From Floccularia luteovirens (lineage: Eukaryota; Basidiomycota; Agaricomycetes; Agaricales; Squamanitaceae), in assembly GCA_009739215.1 (NCBI GenBank), contig VSJF01000002.1:186001-250000 (forward strand): a stretch of 64,000 nucleotides of DNA, written 5' to 3'. Both the position numbers and the translations under genes were made by a program. Shown piece after piece: positions 44,721 through 58,063 of this stretch (position 1 is the stretch's first letter; each line of letters starts with the position of its first letter). Below the pieces are notes generated by a model. That model saw nothing but the letters and a program-made list of their open reading frames with translations, had not been told where the DNA came from and did no database searches.

Positions 44721-47700
44721 ATGCCTTGCCAGCTCATCAAGTATACCATTCATACTGAATGGTAAGATGTCATGATCGAAGCACATGAAAATCTCGTATA
44801 TTCATGAATTCCGACAGTAACTGTTGTTAGTGGACATGAATTACCCAACACGCACACAATCTCTAAACCTGCCTATTATGTTGTGCTGAAACTTGACGGG
44901 ACTAAAAAAAAAACGAACGTCTCAACAAAAAATGACAAATCACCAACATGGGGAGAACATCTGAAGTTGTACGCATTCATTCCATTTATCTCAATCGAGC
45001 ACATGACATGACTCATTCGAGTGATAAAGCCACGCAACTATTTCCTCCCGACTCCAGATACAAGTATTTTGTACCCATCCAGGAACTTCCACAAATGATC
45101 ACATAGTTTGCAAGGCGAGAGAGGATTTAAGTATTGACGAAAGAATTACTTCACAACCAAGGTAAATCTCGATACTGAATCATACGTCTTTGAATATCAT
45201 TAATATCAATACTTTTTAGACATTGAGTGCGCACTGGATGTGGTGAACACGAAATCGTCGAAAAATAAGGAACGCAAGATGATACTCCGTTTCAAGGTTG
45301 ATGGCTTCGCTACTCATAAATCCCATGATATTTCACCACGATCCATTGATGGTCCGACGTCTAGTCTCCAAGTCCCAAAACCTGGTCCAGAGTTTCGAAG
45401 GATGAGTGAGAACTGGAGCCGGTTGTTTGATTCTCTCAAGTCTTTTTGTGAGGTCACAAAAGATATTGCAGAGGTGAGTGGCATATGCACAATCAATACA
45501 TACTTCCATTCATTCCTATGTTCAGGTCAACTCCAAAGCAAAATTAGCAATGCTTGCAGTATCTATCGTTGTCAAGGTGCTCATCATCACCTCGAAGCTT
45601 GATGCTATGTGGACTCATTTCTATACAAGATTATTAATGACCAAATAGAACGCGACGCAAGGATAGATGATCTGGCTTGTGCACTAGCTGGATTGTTTGA
45701 GTGGTTGCAAGACGGAACACCATTAGACAAGATCAACTCCTTTGAGAACACCGTCAAGAAGCTTCTACACCAGACCAAAGAATGTTCTTACTTCATTCGC
45801 GAATACTACGGAAAATATTCGTTTTGTCAGTATCTGACTTTATATTATTGTTGTATACTAACATAATATGTTATTATAGCGCGACGGGCTATGGAAAACA
45901 TTGTTTCGGAAGTTGATGAACGCATCTCCCAGTTTCAAGCGGCTTTTGAGCAGCTTAGAATCGAACTTATAATGGGAACAACCTTGGAGACCGCATTGAT
46001 ATCGTCTCAGATTCTTGGCAAAGTGCAGAATATCGGTATGTATATCATGTGCCCTCGATGAAATAATTAGTAATGCAGTGTTAACAGAAAACAAGATATA
46101 TCTGGGTGATTTACCCCGCCTTCATAGTATGGGTTTCGATCCCCAGATGGCCGCGATGCCAGGAAGCCACTGTGACCCAGTCATCAATTATGTTCTACGC
46201 TGGGTTGCTGGAACGATCGAGGACGAGAGCTACAAAAAGCATGTTCTCCTGTTACTCGGGGAAAAGGGTTGTGGGAAATCATCGATCGCACACAAGGTTG
46301 CCCAGCATTTTGATGAAGAAAAGCGATTAGGATGTGGTATATTCCTGGATAGTAGCATGAAGGACTGTAAATCGCAGACGATTTGTGGGACTATGGTACG
46401 AGAGTTGGCCCAATATCACCCAACCATCTCTGCAAAGATGGACAGTCCGATACGCACACCGGGGATCGCTTCAGCAGATATGCGACGTCAATTTGAAATG
46501 TTAATTGTCAAACCTCTGGAAGATTTAACAATAGTGGGACCAGTGCTCGTTATCATCGACGGTCTAGACAACTGCCAGAATTCAAGAGAACATCTACAGG
46601 TTTTGAAAACATTCGCAGACGAGTCTCTTGTGGCCAGACTTCCTCTAAACATTCGTTTCCTCATAACTGCTCGTTATGCGCAGGATATTGTGGACATCTT
46701 TGCATCTTTTCATCACATAACCCAATACAAAATCCCCAATAATCCTGCTTTACAAGAGAACCACGATATGATCGGACAGACATTAATTGATCTCGAGGCA
46801 GATAAGTCGTTGGTGTTGAAGCTAAACGGGATGGGTATAGATGAGCTCAGAAGAGACCTCATGCGACGGGCTGCAGGAGATCGTGTATGGGGTAACCTCA
46901 TTTGCAAAGCTCTGCGACTCACATTGGCACATGTCAAACTACGGACATTTCTCGGCAAACTGCTCATGTTTCCATACCCCAAGACAACGGAAGATTCGAT
47001 TGGGCAGTTGTATACCAGCATCCTCCAAGCTCTCCTTCTGCATCAGGCACCTCCTGCCAACCATCCATAGAACCAGATACTACATGCTCTCCTGGTGTTC
47101 AGGACTGACACAGTCTTTTCTTGCATGTCAATCGAACATCAACAGAATATTACTGAAATCTGCAACATCCTGCGCTGCTTGGAAATTATCACGGTACCTG
47201 GTGATGTGACGAAGCCTGCTAAGCTGAATTTCACGACACCTTTCGAACAATTCTTGACGGACCACAAACGTTGTATAGATTCTAGGCTTTATGTGAACCG
47301 AAGCATGCCTAGCGACATTTTAGCAGAAAGGTGTCTAGACGAGATGAACAACTCACTACACCACAACATGTGCAGATTGCAATTGCAACAACCATCAATA
47401 CTGGACACCGAGAATGACCTTCAACAGCGCGTTGAGATACACATACCTGAAACAGTTCAATACTCAACCAAAAACTGGATGACGAACGTACTGAGGACCC
47501 AACATCTCAATGGGTCGTTGATGAGAAGTCTGGACAAATTCCTATTCAGACACCTCTTACATTGGATCGAGGTGTTGAGTGTGATAGGATGTCTCGACGA
47601 AGATAATGTGTGTAGATCGCTACAGCTGCTCAATGAGCACATTTCGGTGGGTGTTATGGTTGATAAGTGGCATTGTTCTGATGTTTCATGGATTGGTGCA

Positions 47701-49073
47701 CACAATTCAGAGCTACGACGAGGATGGATCACATTCCAATCTTTGCAGAATGATCAAAGACTCTATCAGCTTCCTTCGCTCGTATGGTTCCACAATACTT
47801 CAAGCACACCTGCACACGTACATATCTGCCCTACCTCTATTCCCATCGCATACGCTTCTTCACCAGACGTACATTGGAGAAGTGATTGATGAGCGGCCAC
47901 AAATTTCCTCAAACATAGCCGAAGTTGATCCTCTCTCCTTCGTTAAACGGCATAGTGGTGATGTCAACAGTGTTACATTCTCACTGAGTGGCTCTCAACT
48001 TGTCAGTTGCGGAAAGGATAAAACAGTTGGTATATGCAATGCAAAGAGTGGAGAAGAGGTCCACAAGATGGAGGGTCATCCAGAATGGGTTTTGCGTGCA
48101 GTGTTCTCTCCTGACGGACAAAGGGTCGCTAGCTGTGGTGTGGATTCAATGATTCATATCTGGGATGTTCAGACTGGTCAACTACTCAACAAACTGGCTC
48201 ACAAGGGATATGTTCGTTGGGTTGAATTCTCTCTCGATGGCTCAAAGCTTGTTAGTCGCTCTAATTATGACATCATCACGTGGAAGTCGGACACCGGTGA
48301 CGTCATCGCAAAACGACAAATCTCTACGTCTTGGCCACGTGCGACATTTTCACCTGACGGACAACAAGTAGCAACAACGTCATACAATAAAATCTTGATC
48401 TTCGATTTCAAACTCGAAAATCAAATTGCCGTGCTCAATCATCACAAAGACCCAGTCCAACAAATTGCGTGGTCGCTTGACGGGTCAAAGTTGGCCTCTT
48501 CATCTTACACAGAGACACTGGCTCTGGGATGCAAAGCAGAAGTCCCTGATTGCTGTTTTGGATGCAAAAGCTGAATGTATTGAAGTCTCTTACGATTTAC
48601 TGACAATCAACTTTCTCTCGTTGCGACAATCTTTGGTAGGGAACCCTTCTTCACACATGGGACATCAATACATCAAATTAATTGCAATCACTAAACTCAT
48701 CACATGTCCAGAACAGTTTCGAGCACAGGATGTACGTTTGGACCTCGGACGGATCGTAGCATGGGACGGAGGAATGGCTGACATTCTCATGTGGGATATC
48801 GAGTCCCTTCAGACACTTTCCCCCAAAGATATCGACGATCTACCTATCACATCTGCTCATACTCCTACTATCACATTTCACAAGCCTTTCCATTTGCTTC
48901 GTTTAGCGCATCACGTCGATACGGATGGTTGGCTGTGCACACAGGACGGGCAGAAAATTGTTTGGGTTTCGAAACGCAAACCATCATATAACATCAGGTG
49001 CTCTACTGGGAAATTGGAGTTTTTGGACCGACAAGGGCAAGATCAGATTGGTTATGGAGTCTTCTTCGATTGA
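44721..49073 (+). pseudogene. NACHT-WD40 (NLR-like) gene, copy 1, disabled
   Basis: Exon 1 is 44721-44761 and exon 2 44831-44968; the C2-like part then continues from 45030. Domains: C2-like (YYVVLKLDGTKKKTNVSTK, SPTWGEHLK, ATISSRLQIQVF), a helical linker (PEFRRMSENWSRLFDSLKSF, INDQIERDARIDDLA), NACHT with P-loop GEKGCGKSS and Walker B LVIIDGLDNC, then WD40 repeats (FSPDGQRVASCG, IHIWDVQTGQLL). Fungal NACHT-WD40 proteins work in non-self recognition and cell death. Lesions against copy 2: a surplus base at about 45149 (ATTACT vs ATACTT), TAG at 47068-47070 where copy 2 has TGG, a surplus G at about 48522, and a scrambled stretch after about 48560. A hidden intron (GTGGGT...TTCAG, about 47649-47707) explains one apparent frame change and is not a lesion. 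Confidence 0.82.
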
Positions 49074-50131
49074 GTAGTTGTGTATTTACATCTAAATGCC
49101 TGACTTATTCACCTTATCTATGCACATTAGCACTTACAAGAATTCTCTCATTAGAACCTATCCTTTGAGTGCCCATAGAGTGTGATAGTTTCGAAACAAC
49201 TCTGTTACTAGCCATTCTGTCAAAAACACCTTCATGCAAGATCAGTCAAACAAAGATGTCAATTCCTTGCAGGCCATACAGAAGTCAGATACATTCAAGT
49301 CCTGCAATTTATTTCGTTGTGTTGTCACTTTGACGACGATTGCGGAATGTGCTAGATATGCGATAAAAAAGCATGCATGTACACATATAATTATGTAGAA
49401 AAAACGTACCCGCTGCAAGTTTAGAATGCATTTTCGGTTGTAGAGTCAAGGCAGATATCTCAATGGACGATAAACTGTTGTCAACTGCCCAATTCTCAAT
49501 TACTATCCAGAACCTTGACTTACGGAACAGATAACCAATTAATCTCATCAATAGTCACCGCTCGCAGATGTTTGAGGTCACTCTCATTCCTAACCACCAT
49601 GCGTGACGTAAATCCATGTCTCTCTACTCATTCAGCGACCGTATCATGCTGATACATATGCAATGCTTGGCGGTATCGTATGCAACCAGTCTATCGACTG
49701 CGACCCAATAGTACCTGGGAGTTCGGATATATAAGAAAAATGAAGGAGGGTTCTTGCTTAGCTATGATATTCCCTCCGCTGATCAGCTCAAGACTAGGAC
49801 AGTCCATGTCATTCCCCTCGACAATTTTTCCATCTACTGACACAGAAGAAAATTCTACTCCAATAGTGAGATCTATCAATTTGTTCTCATGAGTCGAGAC
49901 ACAGAACCGTGATGTTGATCAAATTTTGCTGGATGTATGGGTTTTCACAATATAGAGCTTATTGGTTAGGAAAAGTGGGCGTTGTGAAGGGAAGGCAGAT
50001 TGACAGATTGTGCTTACATCTTTCTTGTACTTTGGCTTGCAATTGCAATACACATATAGGCACGTATATGCTAATATAGATTTATCCAGCAATGAATTCT
50101 AACTTTGCACGACTAATGAGTTGGATGTAGT
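49074..50131. other. Intergenic, 1.06 kb
   Basis: The first ~130 bases match the 3' flank of the second NLR copy. On the minus strand, 49690-49890 reads as a plausible beta-rich peptide (IDLTIGVEFSSVSVDGKIVE) without an ATG, and 49430-49530 reads as FWIVIENWAVDNSLSSIE. These could be exons of a decayed gene that I cannot name. Confidence 0.35.
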
Positions 50132-51367
50132 CTACTGTTTATTTCCCTCTTCTACAGCAGTCCTATCGCGTATCCCAGATGAAGTAGAAGTTTTGGCAGA
50201 TTTTATCTCGCTGATACGCGCGCTACTCCGCGGCTTCTTCTTCGACGAAACAGTTGTAGATGTTGACTATACTGATACATCCATCTGCAATTCGGTGTTT
50301 CATGAACCTTGGCTATGGGTATTCTGGCATGGTATGTGTCTTTGCAACTCGGCCTTTGCTTGTCTATATGGGAATGGTAAAGTACGGTCATTCTCGGGCC
50401 AATTTTCCTGTTCCAGAGCTTTACCAAGAGCATCGAGTAGCATCTTGTGAGTGACTGGGATTCCAGGCTGCAAAGACCGTCCACTGTTGGTTGTGGAATA
50501 ATCTTTGTAGATTATAAAGTAGTTGTGTGAAAGGTTCATTATCCTTGATTTTTAAACGTGATGTGGCTAACCAGCCACGTTTCATGCCGCTAAGGATCTT
50601 TGTATTGATATGATCAAATAGTGTCCTTGAGGCATCGCATCCACCGTCATGATTTGTGTGTCGCAGTACTATGTGGATCAGTGTCCAGTAAAACGATTCA
50701 AGGTCATGGTGAACCTCATGCACTAGTTTTTCCAGAATACCAATTGCCATGAACGGAAGTGTCCCCTAAATCAGAACATGAGCAGTATTAAGAAATAATT
50801 GTCGTTGAATCCATACCGTCATCTCTCTCGTATTAGTTTCGTCAAAGTCCCCAGACACAGAGTTGAGCAGTTTACCATAGTCGAAGTCGTGTGGGAATCT
50901 TCCAGCAACTATTTTCTCGGACGTCTCCAATAATAGAATATTACCAGGACTTATATCCCGGTGAAGTACACCACTGTTATATGCAATTTTATGACCTTCA
51001 TGTATTGAATAAATCAATACGTCGTGGCACATCAGATAGTGGCACACAGACCTTGGACAGCATTTCGTGAGGCCATGATCAGTTCCCGTGTTTGTCTGAA
51101 ATTCGATAATGGTCGTCCAACCGCGTATATAAGGGTTCGCTCACGATGTCGCTCATTCTTATTCGATGGTTTCTTCGTCTTATATTCGTGACCAGGTCCT
51201 GACAGCTCACTAAGATCCAGCGATCCATAGCATCGCGCGTGTCTAAGTCTTATGGACCCTCCCGCTGACTCCTTCATAGTATTTTGATTTGGACCTCCTC
51301 GTGACTTCGTCATACGTCCTTGACTACAAATACAACTCTTTCGTATGCAATGTAACGAGGATAGCAC
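50132..51367 (-). pseudogene. FunK1-type fungal protein kinase, 5'-truncated and frame-broken
   Basis: The minus strand carries the C-lobe of a fungal-specific FunK1 kinase. It reads RTLIYAVGRPLSNF, then ASRNAVQG spliced to HKIAYNSGVLHRDISPGN (catalytic loop HRD), HDFDYGKLL (metal-binding DFD), a clean splice to GTLPFMAIG, then HHDLESFYWTLIHIVLRH. The tail VTHKMLLDALGKALEQENWP is in a different frame from the preceding QLLYNLQRLF, with no usable intron between. A basic end (SSKKKPRSSARISE) stops near 50132. The N-lobe with its ATP-binding Lys is missing upstream of 51367. Two good splice junctions show that it was an active gene until recently. FunK1 kinases are expanded in multicellular basidiomycetes. 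Confidence 0.75.
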
Positions 51368-51499
51368 GAGTCACACGTGTCAAGCTAGAAAATAACCCCG
51401 ACGATTTGTAAGTGGGAAATTAGTCAAATGATGAGCAGTCTAAAACAAAAATACGAACCTATCCTTTTCCCTTCCTCTTCCTCCTCTTCCTTGCTTCAC

Positions 51500-51790
51500 T
51501 CCGCCTTCCACGTGAGCACCTGCGTCGCCGTCAGTGGTGAGGCCTTGAAGCTTGAGCTTGAGGCTGCATTGGTGGCTTGTTTGTCAAAGGTTCCAGAACC
51601 AAACATGCGCTTTGTTGGTTGAACTGGCGAGGGATCGGACGAGCTCATTCGAGCACTTCCATGTCGGGAAATATGATTTGAACTGTTGTCAGGACTTTCT
51701 TGTGCTGTGATATGTCCACCTTGACCTTCTCTCGTAAACGTTACCTCGGGACTCTAGCTTCGTAATTGTGGGGCTAAGACCATCTACTGA
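51500..51790 (-). pseudogene. Relic of a FunK1-kinase-like C-terminal tail (copy 2)
   Basis: The minus strand has an open stretch reading SPEVTFTREGQGG, ISRHGSARMSSSDPSPVQPT, KRMFGSGTFDKQATNAAS and ending LTATQVLTWKAE before TGA. Basic, Ser-rich tails like this end many FunK1 kinases. The kinase core that should precede it (above 51790) is absent. It is homologous to 43640-43960. Confidence 0.5.
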
Positions 51791-52139
51791 TTGGCCGATG
51801 ATTGGCCGAAAGAAAAATGTTAGGGGTCTTTGGTCCTTTGACCATCAGTTCAAGCCAACATCTGATGGGAGTGATGTGAATCTAATGGCCTGTAAGTGAC
51901 CAAAAATGTTGAATTCATATTTCGGAACTCGTTTCGGAAATGTTTGTTTTTGTTATCCTCCAGGGTCTACTGCTCATCTTCTTGGACAACATATATATGC
52001 ATTATTCATTCACAGAGGCCTTCTGAATCATAATAGAGGTTGATTTCAGTTTGTTCCATATCACAGCACCGGCACCTAGGACACCTCAGCAACTACGTCT
52101 TTTATCCTAAAACCCTTTTGTTAACACCAACTCTCATCT

Positions 52140-53370
52140 TGCCCCCCATTGGCAAAGAACCCATTATATTCGACGGCCCTAACCGAACAATACCTCTTCC
52201 TAAATTCAAAAATGTCCTCGTCACCGGAGGCGGCGTGGCAGAATTGACAGTAAATCTCGACTAATAACATTTGTAACCACCACCATACTGACAATTGAGT
52301 AGACTGCTTGGAGTTTACTCGACGCTGGGCTATGGGGTAATACTAGTATCTGAGAAATGGATAGCATTGCCTTGGACGTATCACCTCCCAAACTGGTGGT
52401 GCACTGCAAGTATCTCATAAAGTTTCATTGTTCAAATACTTATAACGGGTCTCTTAGCTGGCCGTGGCCATCCGCAGCATGTGGTCAACATCGGAACTAT
52501 ATTTCACTCGAAAATCGAAGGAATGGTGCATGACATCCTACCTGCAACTTCGAGACCATGATGCACATCCTCCCTGTTGAGGACCACGGCATCAGAAACC
52601 GCACTGCCAATCTTCTCGCAACCCCTAGAGAACATGCCGAAAAAAATGACTTAGATCCAATCTACCCCTGAGGCAAGTTCTACTCGTACCTGTGTATTAG
52701 TGACAAATTCTTACGAGGGTTATCTTGCAGTTCAAAGGATTCAACCGGCGACCGCATTTGGATCGCGAAACACAAAGTTAACCCGGAAGCTGGTGTTGTC
52801 GACTCATATAAGCACAATGGTCTTGTCATCGGCACTGATCGTTATATGTTCTGGTTGCGCGACGTTGTGACTGCAGAGGGTGGAAAGGTCTCGTCAGAAA
52901 AGATCATTGTGATCTTGTTAAGCAAGAGAAGCACCTCCTCGCCAAGTACGATGTCGATGCGATTGTTAACACATCTAGGTTTGGTGCTACCGACTTGGCA
53001 TCTGACCCTACTGTATATCCACTCCCAGGACTCCTAGGAGCATTAATTCGAGTGACCAACGATGGGAAGAAGTTTCCAAAGGTGACGGAAGCACTCTGTG
53101 TATCGCACGATGATACACAAGGAAGGGATATTGGGGATATTGTGTTCATTGTTCCTCGCAATGACGAGACCCTGATTTTGGGAGGTATGCAAACTTTGAC
53201 TGCTTGGGTGTTAATATACTGACATACTGTTCTAAGTTGCAAGGATTGCGCAAACAGCAGATATCCTGGACTTGAACCTAGACAGCCCAGAAATCATCCG
53301 GATGCGCAAACGTGGCAACGATTTCATTCTTGGAAAGAAGAACGTGGTTCAGAAGATATTTTCTTAACGA
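52140..53370 (+). pseudogene. FAD-dependent D-amino-acid-oxidase-like gene, disabled
   Basis: Pieces of a DAO-family flavoenzyme occur in order: the dinucleotide-binding start NVLVTGGGVAELT, an exon TAWSLLDAG, LVSEKW in a shifted frame, GQH-NYISLEN, DRIWIAKHKVNPEAGVVDSY, GTDRYMFWLRDVVTAEGGKV, then in another frame DLVKQEKHLLAKYDVDAIVN and FGATDLASDPTVYPLPG, and finally VFIVPRNDETLILGG and LDSPEIIRM. The frame changes at least three times without introns, and TGA codons cut the substrate domain. Intact relatives oxidise D-amino acids to keto acids with FADH2 reoxidation by O2. The usual C-terminal FAD-binding HGYGGSG-type motif is not found, so the 3' end is also lost. Confidence 0.75.
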
Positions 53371-54373
53371 TGGAATGCGAATCTGTGTAATTCAGATGTT
53401 ACTCTCTCACCAACACAAAAGTGGATGAAAACTCAATACAGGCGCTGTTTTCCGAAAGCGGCTGATCGTCAGGAAATTTTAATGCAAGGTGAGAATGTGC
53501 TCGATTTCATTGTTCAACCGTTGTTACGATCAGCTAGAGACCTTGGCTGGTACACTGCGGGCAGAATACCCCAATTGAAGCCCTGTGATTATCGAACGAC
53601 ACGAGACAGAGGCTGTACCTCATCAGAACTAAGAAAAAGCATCTGTTCAACAATTTGATGATCGAGAAGACAACTAAAAGCAGATAAACATGACTGCGTG
53701 AGTGAGTTGTTAAATGAGAGAGAATGAATAAAAGCACGTAAAGTTGAGCTTACATCAAAGCCCAGTGATATTTACCGCACCTTTGTTGACTTGATTGTGG
53801 CGTAGGGTCGATAATTCATTGTGGGCCCCTAGGTCATTACAGTGGCCACGGAACTAGGACATAAAGCATCTGTATGCTGTGCAAGTGAGATAACATCGTG
53901 GGGATCGCGGAATCATTAGTTTGCAGGTCACAGAAGCAGCAAAATCTGATGAACCTTTTTGACCTTTCCTCGCTGTTTGATGTATATGATTTTTTGAATC
54001 AAGAAAAAGCGAGCCTGACAGTTATTTGGTCCCGACTCATCAAGGAAGTTTTCAATTGGAGATTGATATATCTGTGCTATTTGTTTACCATGCAAGTAAA
54101 ATCACAAGTTGATGCGCGTAAGATGCTGATGAGTGTATGCGCATATGGTTGATAACCACCTAAGCCATGTCGATGTGTACTTATGTAGGTGGTTTCTGAG
54201 AACCAGGGCCACAGCCATACGAGGATAAGGGTACAAAGAGGGGGATTAATCCACCAATCCATCTTTTCCTATTGTTATCCACCACTCAGCATTCGTCGTC
54301 TTCTTGGGGCTGATACCCACATATAAGAAGATACTTTTGCCTTTGTATACCCCTCACCAGCAAATTGTTCACC
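53371..54373. other. Intergenic, 1.0 kb
   Basis: No gene is recognised. Open frames at 53425-53658 and 53898-54152 have no family features. The right end is the promoter of the carboxylesterase gene. Confidence 0.45.
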
Positions 54374-56333
54374 ATGGTTTCGCTCGTCTTCCTGTTTACA
54401 TATTTATTGACAATCACATCTACTTTGGCCTCTCCCCCTCCCTTGAAAGGCATCAAGATACCCCCTATCGACCCAGAGCGTATTCTGTGCCAATTGCCTA
54501 TCATTGGTCACTTCCTTTGTCCACCAACTGGATCCTCTGCTTTAAACCGTCAAACCGTCCTTGGTAATGCACGAGGGACGTTGACCCCTTCAGGTGCGGG
54601 TAGGTTTGCAGTCAGATATGCAAATGCCAACCGCTGGGCACCTTCTACAATCGCCACAACTTGGGATCTTCCGTAAGAAGCATAATTTCTTCTTTTTTTG
54701 ATTTTATACAATCCTAATTTTGGACTAACGCAGTAATGGCTCCACCAATGTGTCGGGTCTTCCTCTTGCCTGTCCGCAAGATGGTGTGGATCCCTCAGCA
54801 TACACTGAGGACTGTTTATCCATGGTCCTCTACGTTCCTTCATCCCTCACCTTGACGAGCGCCGCCCCGGTACTTATGTGGTATGTTCGATCGATCACAA
54901 TTTCCCCACGCAAAATTAATTACCACGTGACCGTAACTTCAGGGTTCATGGGGGTTCTTTTATTGTCGGGTCCGCATCTGCACCTGGTTTGGATGGTTCC
55001 AAACTTGCATCTGCTACGAATAGTATTGTGGCTGTGGTACAATACCGTTTGGGTGCTGTGAGTATCTCGCATATAAGTGTTTTTAATCTGTTAATCGTAT
55101 ATCTTTCTATTTAAAGCTTGGATTCTTGTCTCCTGACGGGACCACCAATAATGCGGTCAAGGATGTTGTCAATGCCATGCAGTTCCTGAAGAAAGTCGTG
55201 CCAGCGTTTGGGGGGAGTGGATCAAAGATCACCCTTGCAGGTCAAAGCAGTGGTGCTAACATGATTAGAGCCCTCCTTGCTGTACCCTCGGCGTCCTCAC
55301 TTTTCAAATCTGCCATTCTCCAGTCTGATCCAATGGTACATCCTATTTTTGTTTCAATAGAATATATTAACATAAAACGGCAATAAGAACTTCGGATTTC
55401 TAAAACCCTCCACACATCAAGCGCTGCTTGCTAATTTCACTGGTTCTATTGGTTGCGATACGAGCGACAAAGGATGCCTAAACGCCTTACCAGTTAACAC
55501 TATCCTGGGTGTCCAATCTAGTATTTTCGGTAACGCTGTTAGCATTGATCCGTCAGCCGGCTCTGCAGAACCAATTCGACCGACTCGTGACGGTATTTTC
55601 ATTACCTCTTCACTTGATTCTACAGGACCTTTTCCACAAGTGAATAAGCCGCTCATCATATCAACCGTCCAAGAGGAAGCCGGTCCTGCTATCTACAGTG
55701 GATTCCAATTCCCTTTGCCTGAAGATACTTTTGAGCCAATTTGTTCAATGACTTTCAATCCTGTCCGAACTCAAATCATAGTATCATCACCATATTACAC
55801 ACCCACCCCCGCTGATCAGTCGGATGCAAGGGCTCGACTCCAGAGACTCGGTACAGATTACATATGGAAGTGTTCAAGCTGGACGTTCTCCAGGAATTGG
55901 GTTCAGAATGGCGGCACTGCTTATGTCGGGCAATATATCGTAGGCTCGACATACCCTGAAAATGAACTAGTCCCATTCTGCACCCAACCTGGTGTGGTTT
56001 GTCATCAAGACGATATCGAGATAGTGGTATGTCGTTTTCGAACAATTAAATCAGCTAACTCGCTGATCTCAATAACGTTTCCAATAGTTTGGTACTGTCC
56101 CCAACCCAACATCTGTACAATCGGCTTTGATAGACCAGATGCAACGTCATTATAAAGCTTTCCTCACAAGCGGAAATCCCAACGCAGCTGGCCTCCCGAA
56201 TTGGCCTGCTTCGACTTCATCAGTTGTCAATGCCATTCAGCTAGGAGGTACTGGAAGTACACCAATTGGTGCCTGCGATCCCTCGTTCTGGGGCTCTGGT
56301 GTCCAATACGACTATCAATTTTTCGGCATGTAG
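54374..56333 (+). CDS. Secreted type-B carboxylesterase, 554 aa, 6 exons
   Basis: Exons: 54374-54672, 54734-54880, 54943-55057, 55117-55335, 55388-56026 and 56088-56333 (1665 nt). Signal peptide MVSLVFLFTYLLTITSTLAS; the ATG in 'ttcaccATGG' is a good start. Motifs: GRFAVRYANANRW, YTEDCLSMVLYVP, oxyanion VHGGSFIVGSA, VAVVQYRLGALGFLS, AFGGSGSKITLAGQSSGA with nucleophile Ser, an acid near STVQEEAG, and CHQDDIEIVFGT with the catalytic His (the family usually has HGDD). It is intact, unlike its neighbours. It should hydrolyse extracellular esters. It shares family but not exon structure with the carboxylesterase at 39281 (6 versus 11 exons), so the two are old paralogs and not a recent duplication. 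Confidence 0.92.
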
Positions 56334-58063
56334 AAGAAACTTATAAACTCAAAAGACTCATTTCCATTTTTTAGCTATTGTCCTCTCCTGGTTTTTAAAC
56401 GTCAAGCCTACACACGACAACTATCTCTATAATACCGTCCTTACTCCTCAGACTGCATTTTTAACTCCTTGCCCTTTATTTTCTATTTGACATGTAGTCT
56501 TAGGTTTTCAATAGAATGTTCTCGTATCTAATCCTCAAGAAAATTGTCTGTTTCAAAAATTAGCGTTGAGTTTCGTATATAAATCTGTTGTGGCCATCAT
56601 CGCAATTCAGATGTGAAATGCCCAACCTTTCTGTTTCCAGAGTTACGGTATGAATTTTTTGTGATCAATCCATCGATGACCCCCGGCGTTTGATTCACAC
56701 CTGACCTGAGCATATGGGCATGTACCACAATACTCGGCTTGGACTTACACGCCAATCTACGTGTACGAGTCCAATATTAGAACAGCAACTTCTCCGCAGA
56801 CTCTTGGGAAAGCCTGGGAGTAGATGAAGGTGATAATGGCCTGACTGCAACGCTATGGGCTGATCACACCGACGGCAAATATACATAAAAAGTAGTATGA
56901 GTGTTTCTATTTCGATCGGTCAAAACATACCTTTTCTGGTCCGATTACGAATTGGCTGACCTCATTTGGAAACATACAAATTAGGCCTGTTCCGTCTTCT
57001 TCTCTTCTCCCTTCATTTGCTTCGTTTAATGGCGACTTCCAAGACCCTCCGGCTTAGTCTACAGTACTCTCGTCAAGAAAAATTTAATTTTCAGTAGACG
57101 GAATGAAGGGGTGATTTGATACCCTGCCATATGTCATTTGAAAGTTGATAACAAAAGGTTTTTATCATCAACCAAATTATTCATAGCTGTTGGTTCTCAT
57201 CTGGACATCTGGACAACGAGTGGCGTAAGTGAAACGAGATGTTTCCTTTCGCAAGAAGCCAACTAGCATGTATCAGGGATACTTCGCATGATGCTGAACA
57301 CCATTCCCACCAATCACCCAATCACTATATTTCTCAAGAACTATCCTTACGGCTGCTGTGGTTGTCCATTAATGGGTAAAATATTTACTTTGATCTCTCC
57401 CTTCTCACGATCAAATCAGCGGTGAATGCTTCCACCCAGCATCCTCAATGATAGTACTTGCTCTTCAGCGGACTCTCCATTCTGTCTGGTGACCTCATGT
57501 ATGCAGCCCCCCGAAACTTCTTATTGACATTAATGCCAGACTATGTTGTTGAGTGAAATGGTTTTAAAATTGCAGGCAACCGTGGCTATGCTAGGTTATG
57601 TTCTGCATCATTAGTTGGTGCTTGGCCATATATTTACATCACTTGCTACAGCCTACTTGATGAACTCTGTACACCAAACAAATAGGGCAATATCGTATGC
57701 CTCCCATGGAACGGTCTCCCGACACCCGGCTCAATAACTATGTCGGAACACCGAGAGGTATAAAAAAGGAAACTAGATCACCTCTTCACCTCTCCAGTAC
57801 TCAGATTTTTGAGATCACCGTTATCCTCAGCGATACTTCATTCAGAAGTGAGCGACGGGTGCTGGTGGTATAACATGGTATGTGTTCTTGTCACCTCTGG
57901 AATTCCCTTTGCTAATCAATTCTAGATCATCCTTGGCGTGTTTAATGAAATGGACAATTTCAATGTAAACTCAACACGTGTCTGTTCGTTTGGTCGCTCA
58001 GGCCCAGGGCTGTATTACTTACACGTGTTGATTGCGTGTTGATGCAAAGACAATGTCAATCAT
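56334..58063. other. Intergenic, 1.7 kb
   Basis: No gene is recognised. The open frames are short and featureless. It ends at the palindromic element. Confidence 0.45.

Noticed and set aside
47649..47707. Apparent frameshift at the same place in both NLR copies
   Set aside because: A GT...TTCAG intron joins the two frames cleanly in both copies, so it is splicing and not a lesion.
50121..50450. 109-codon open frame on + near 50.2 kb
   Set aside because: It is antisense to the FunK1 kinase tail, whose conserved residues are on the minus strand.
39281..56333. The two carboxylesterases as a recent duplication linked to the NLR duplication
   Set aside because: Exon numbers (11 versus 6), active-site surroundings and flanks differ, so they are old paralogs.
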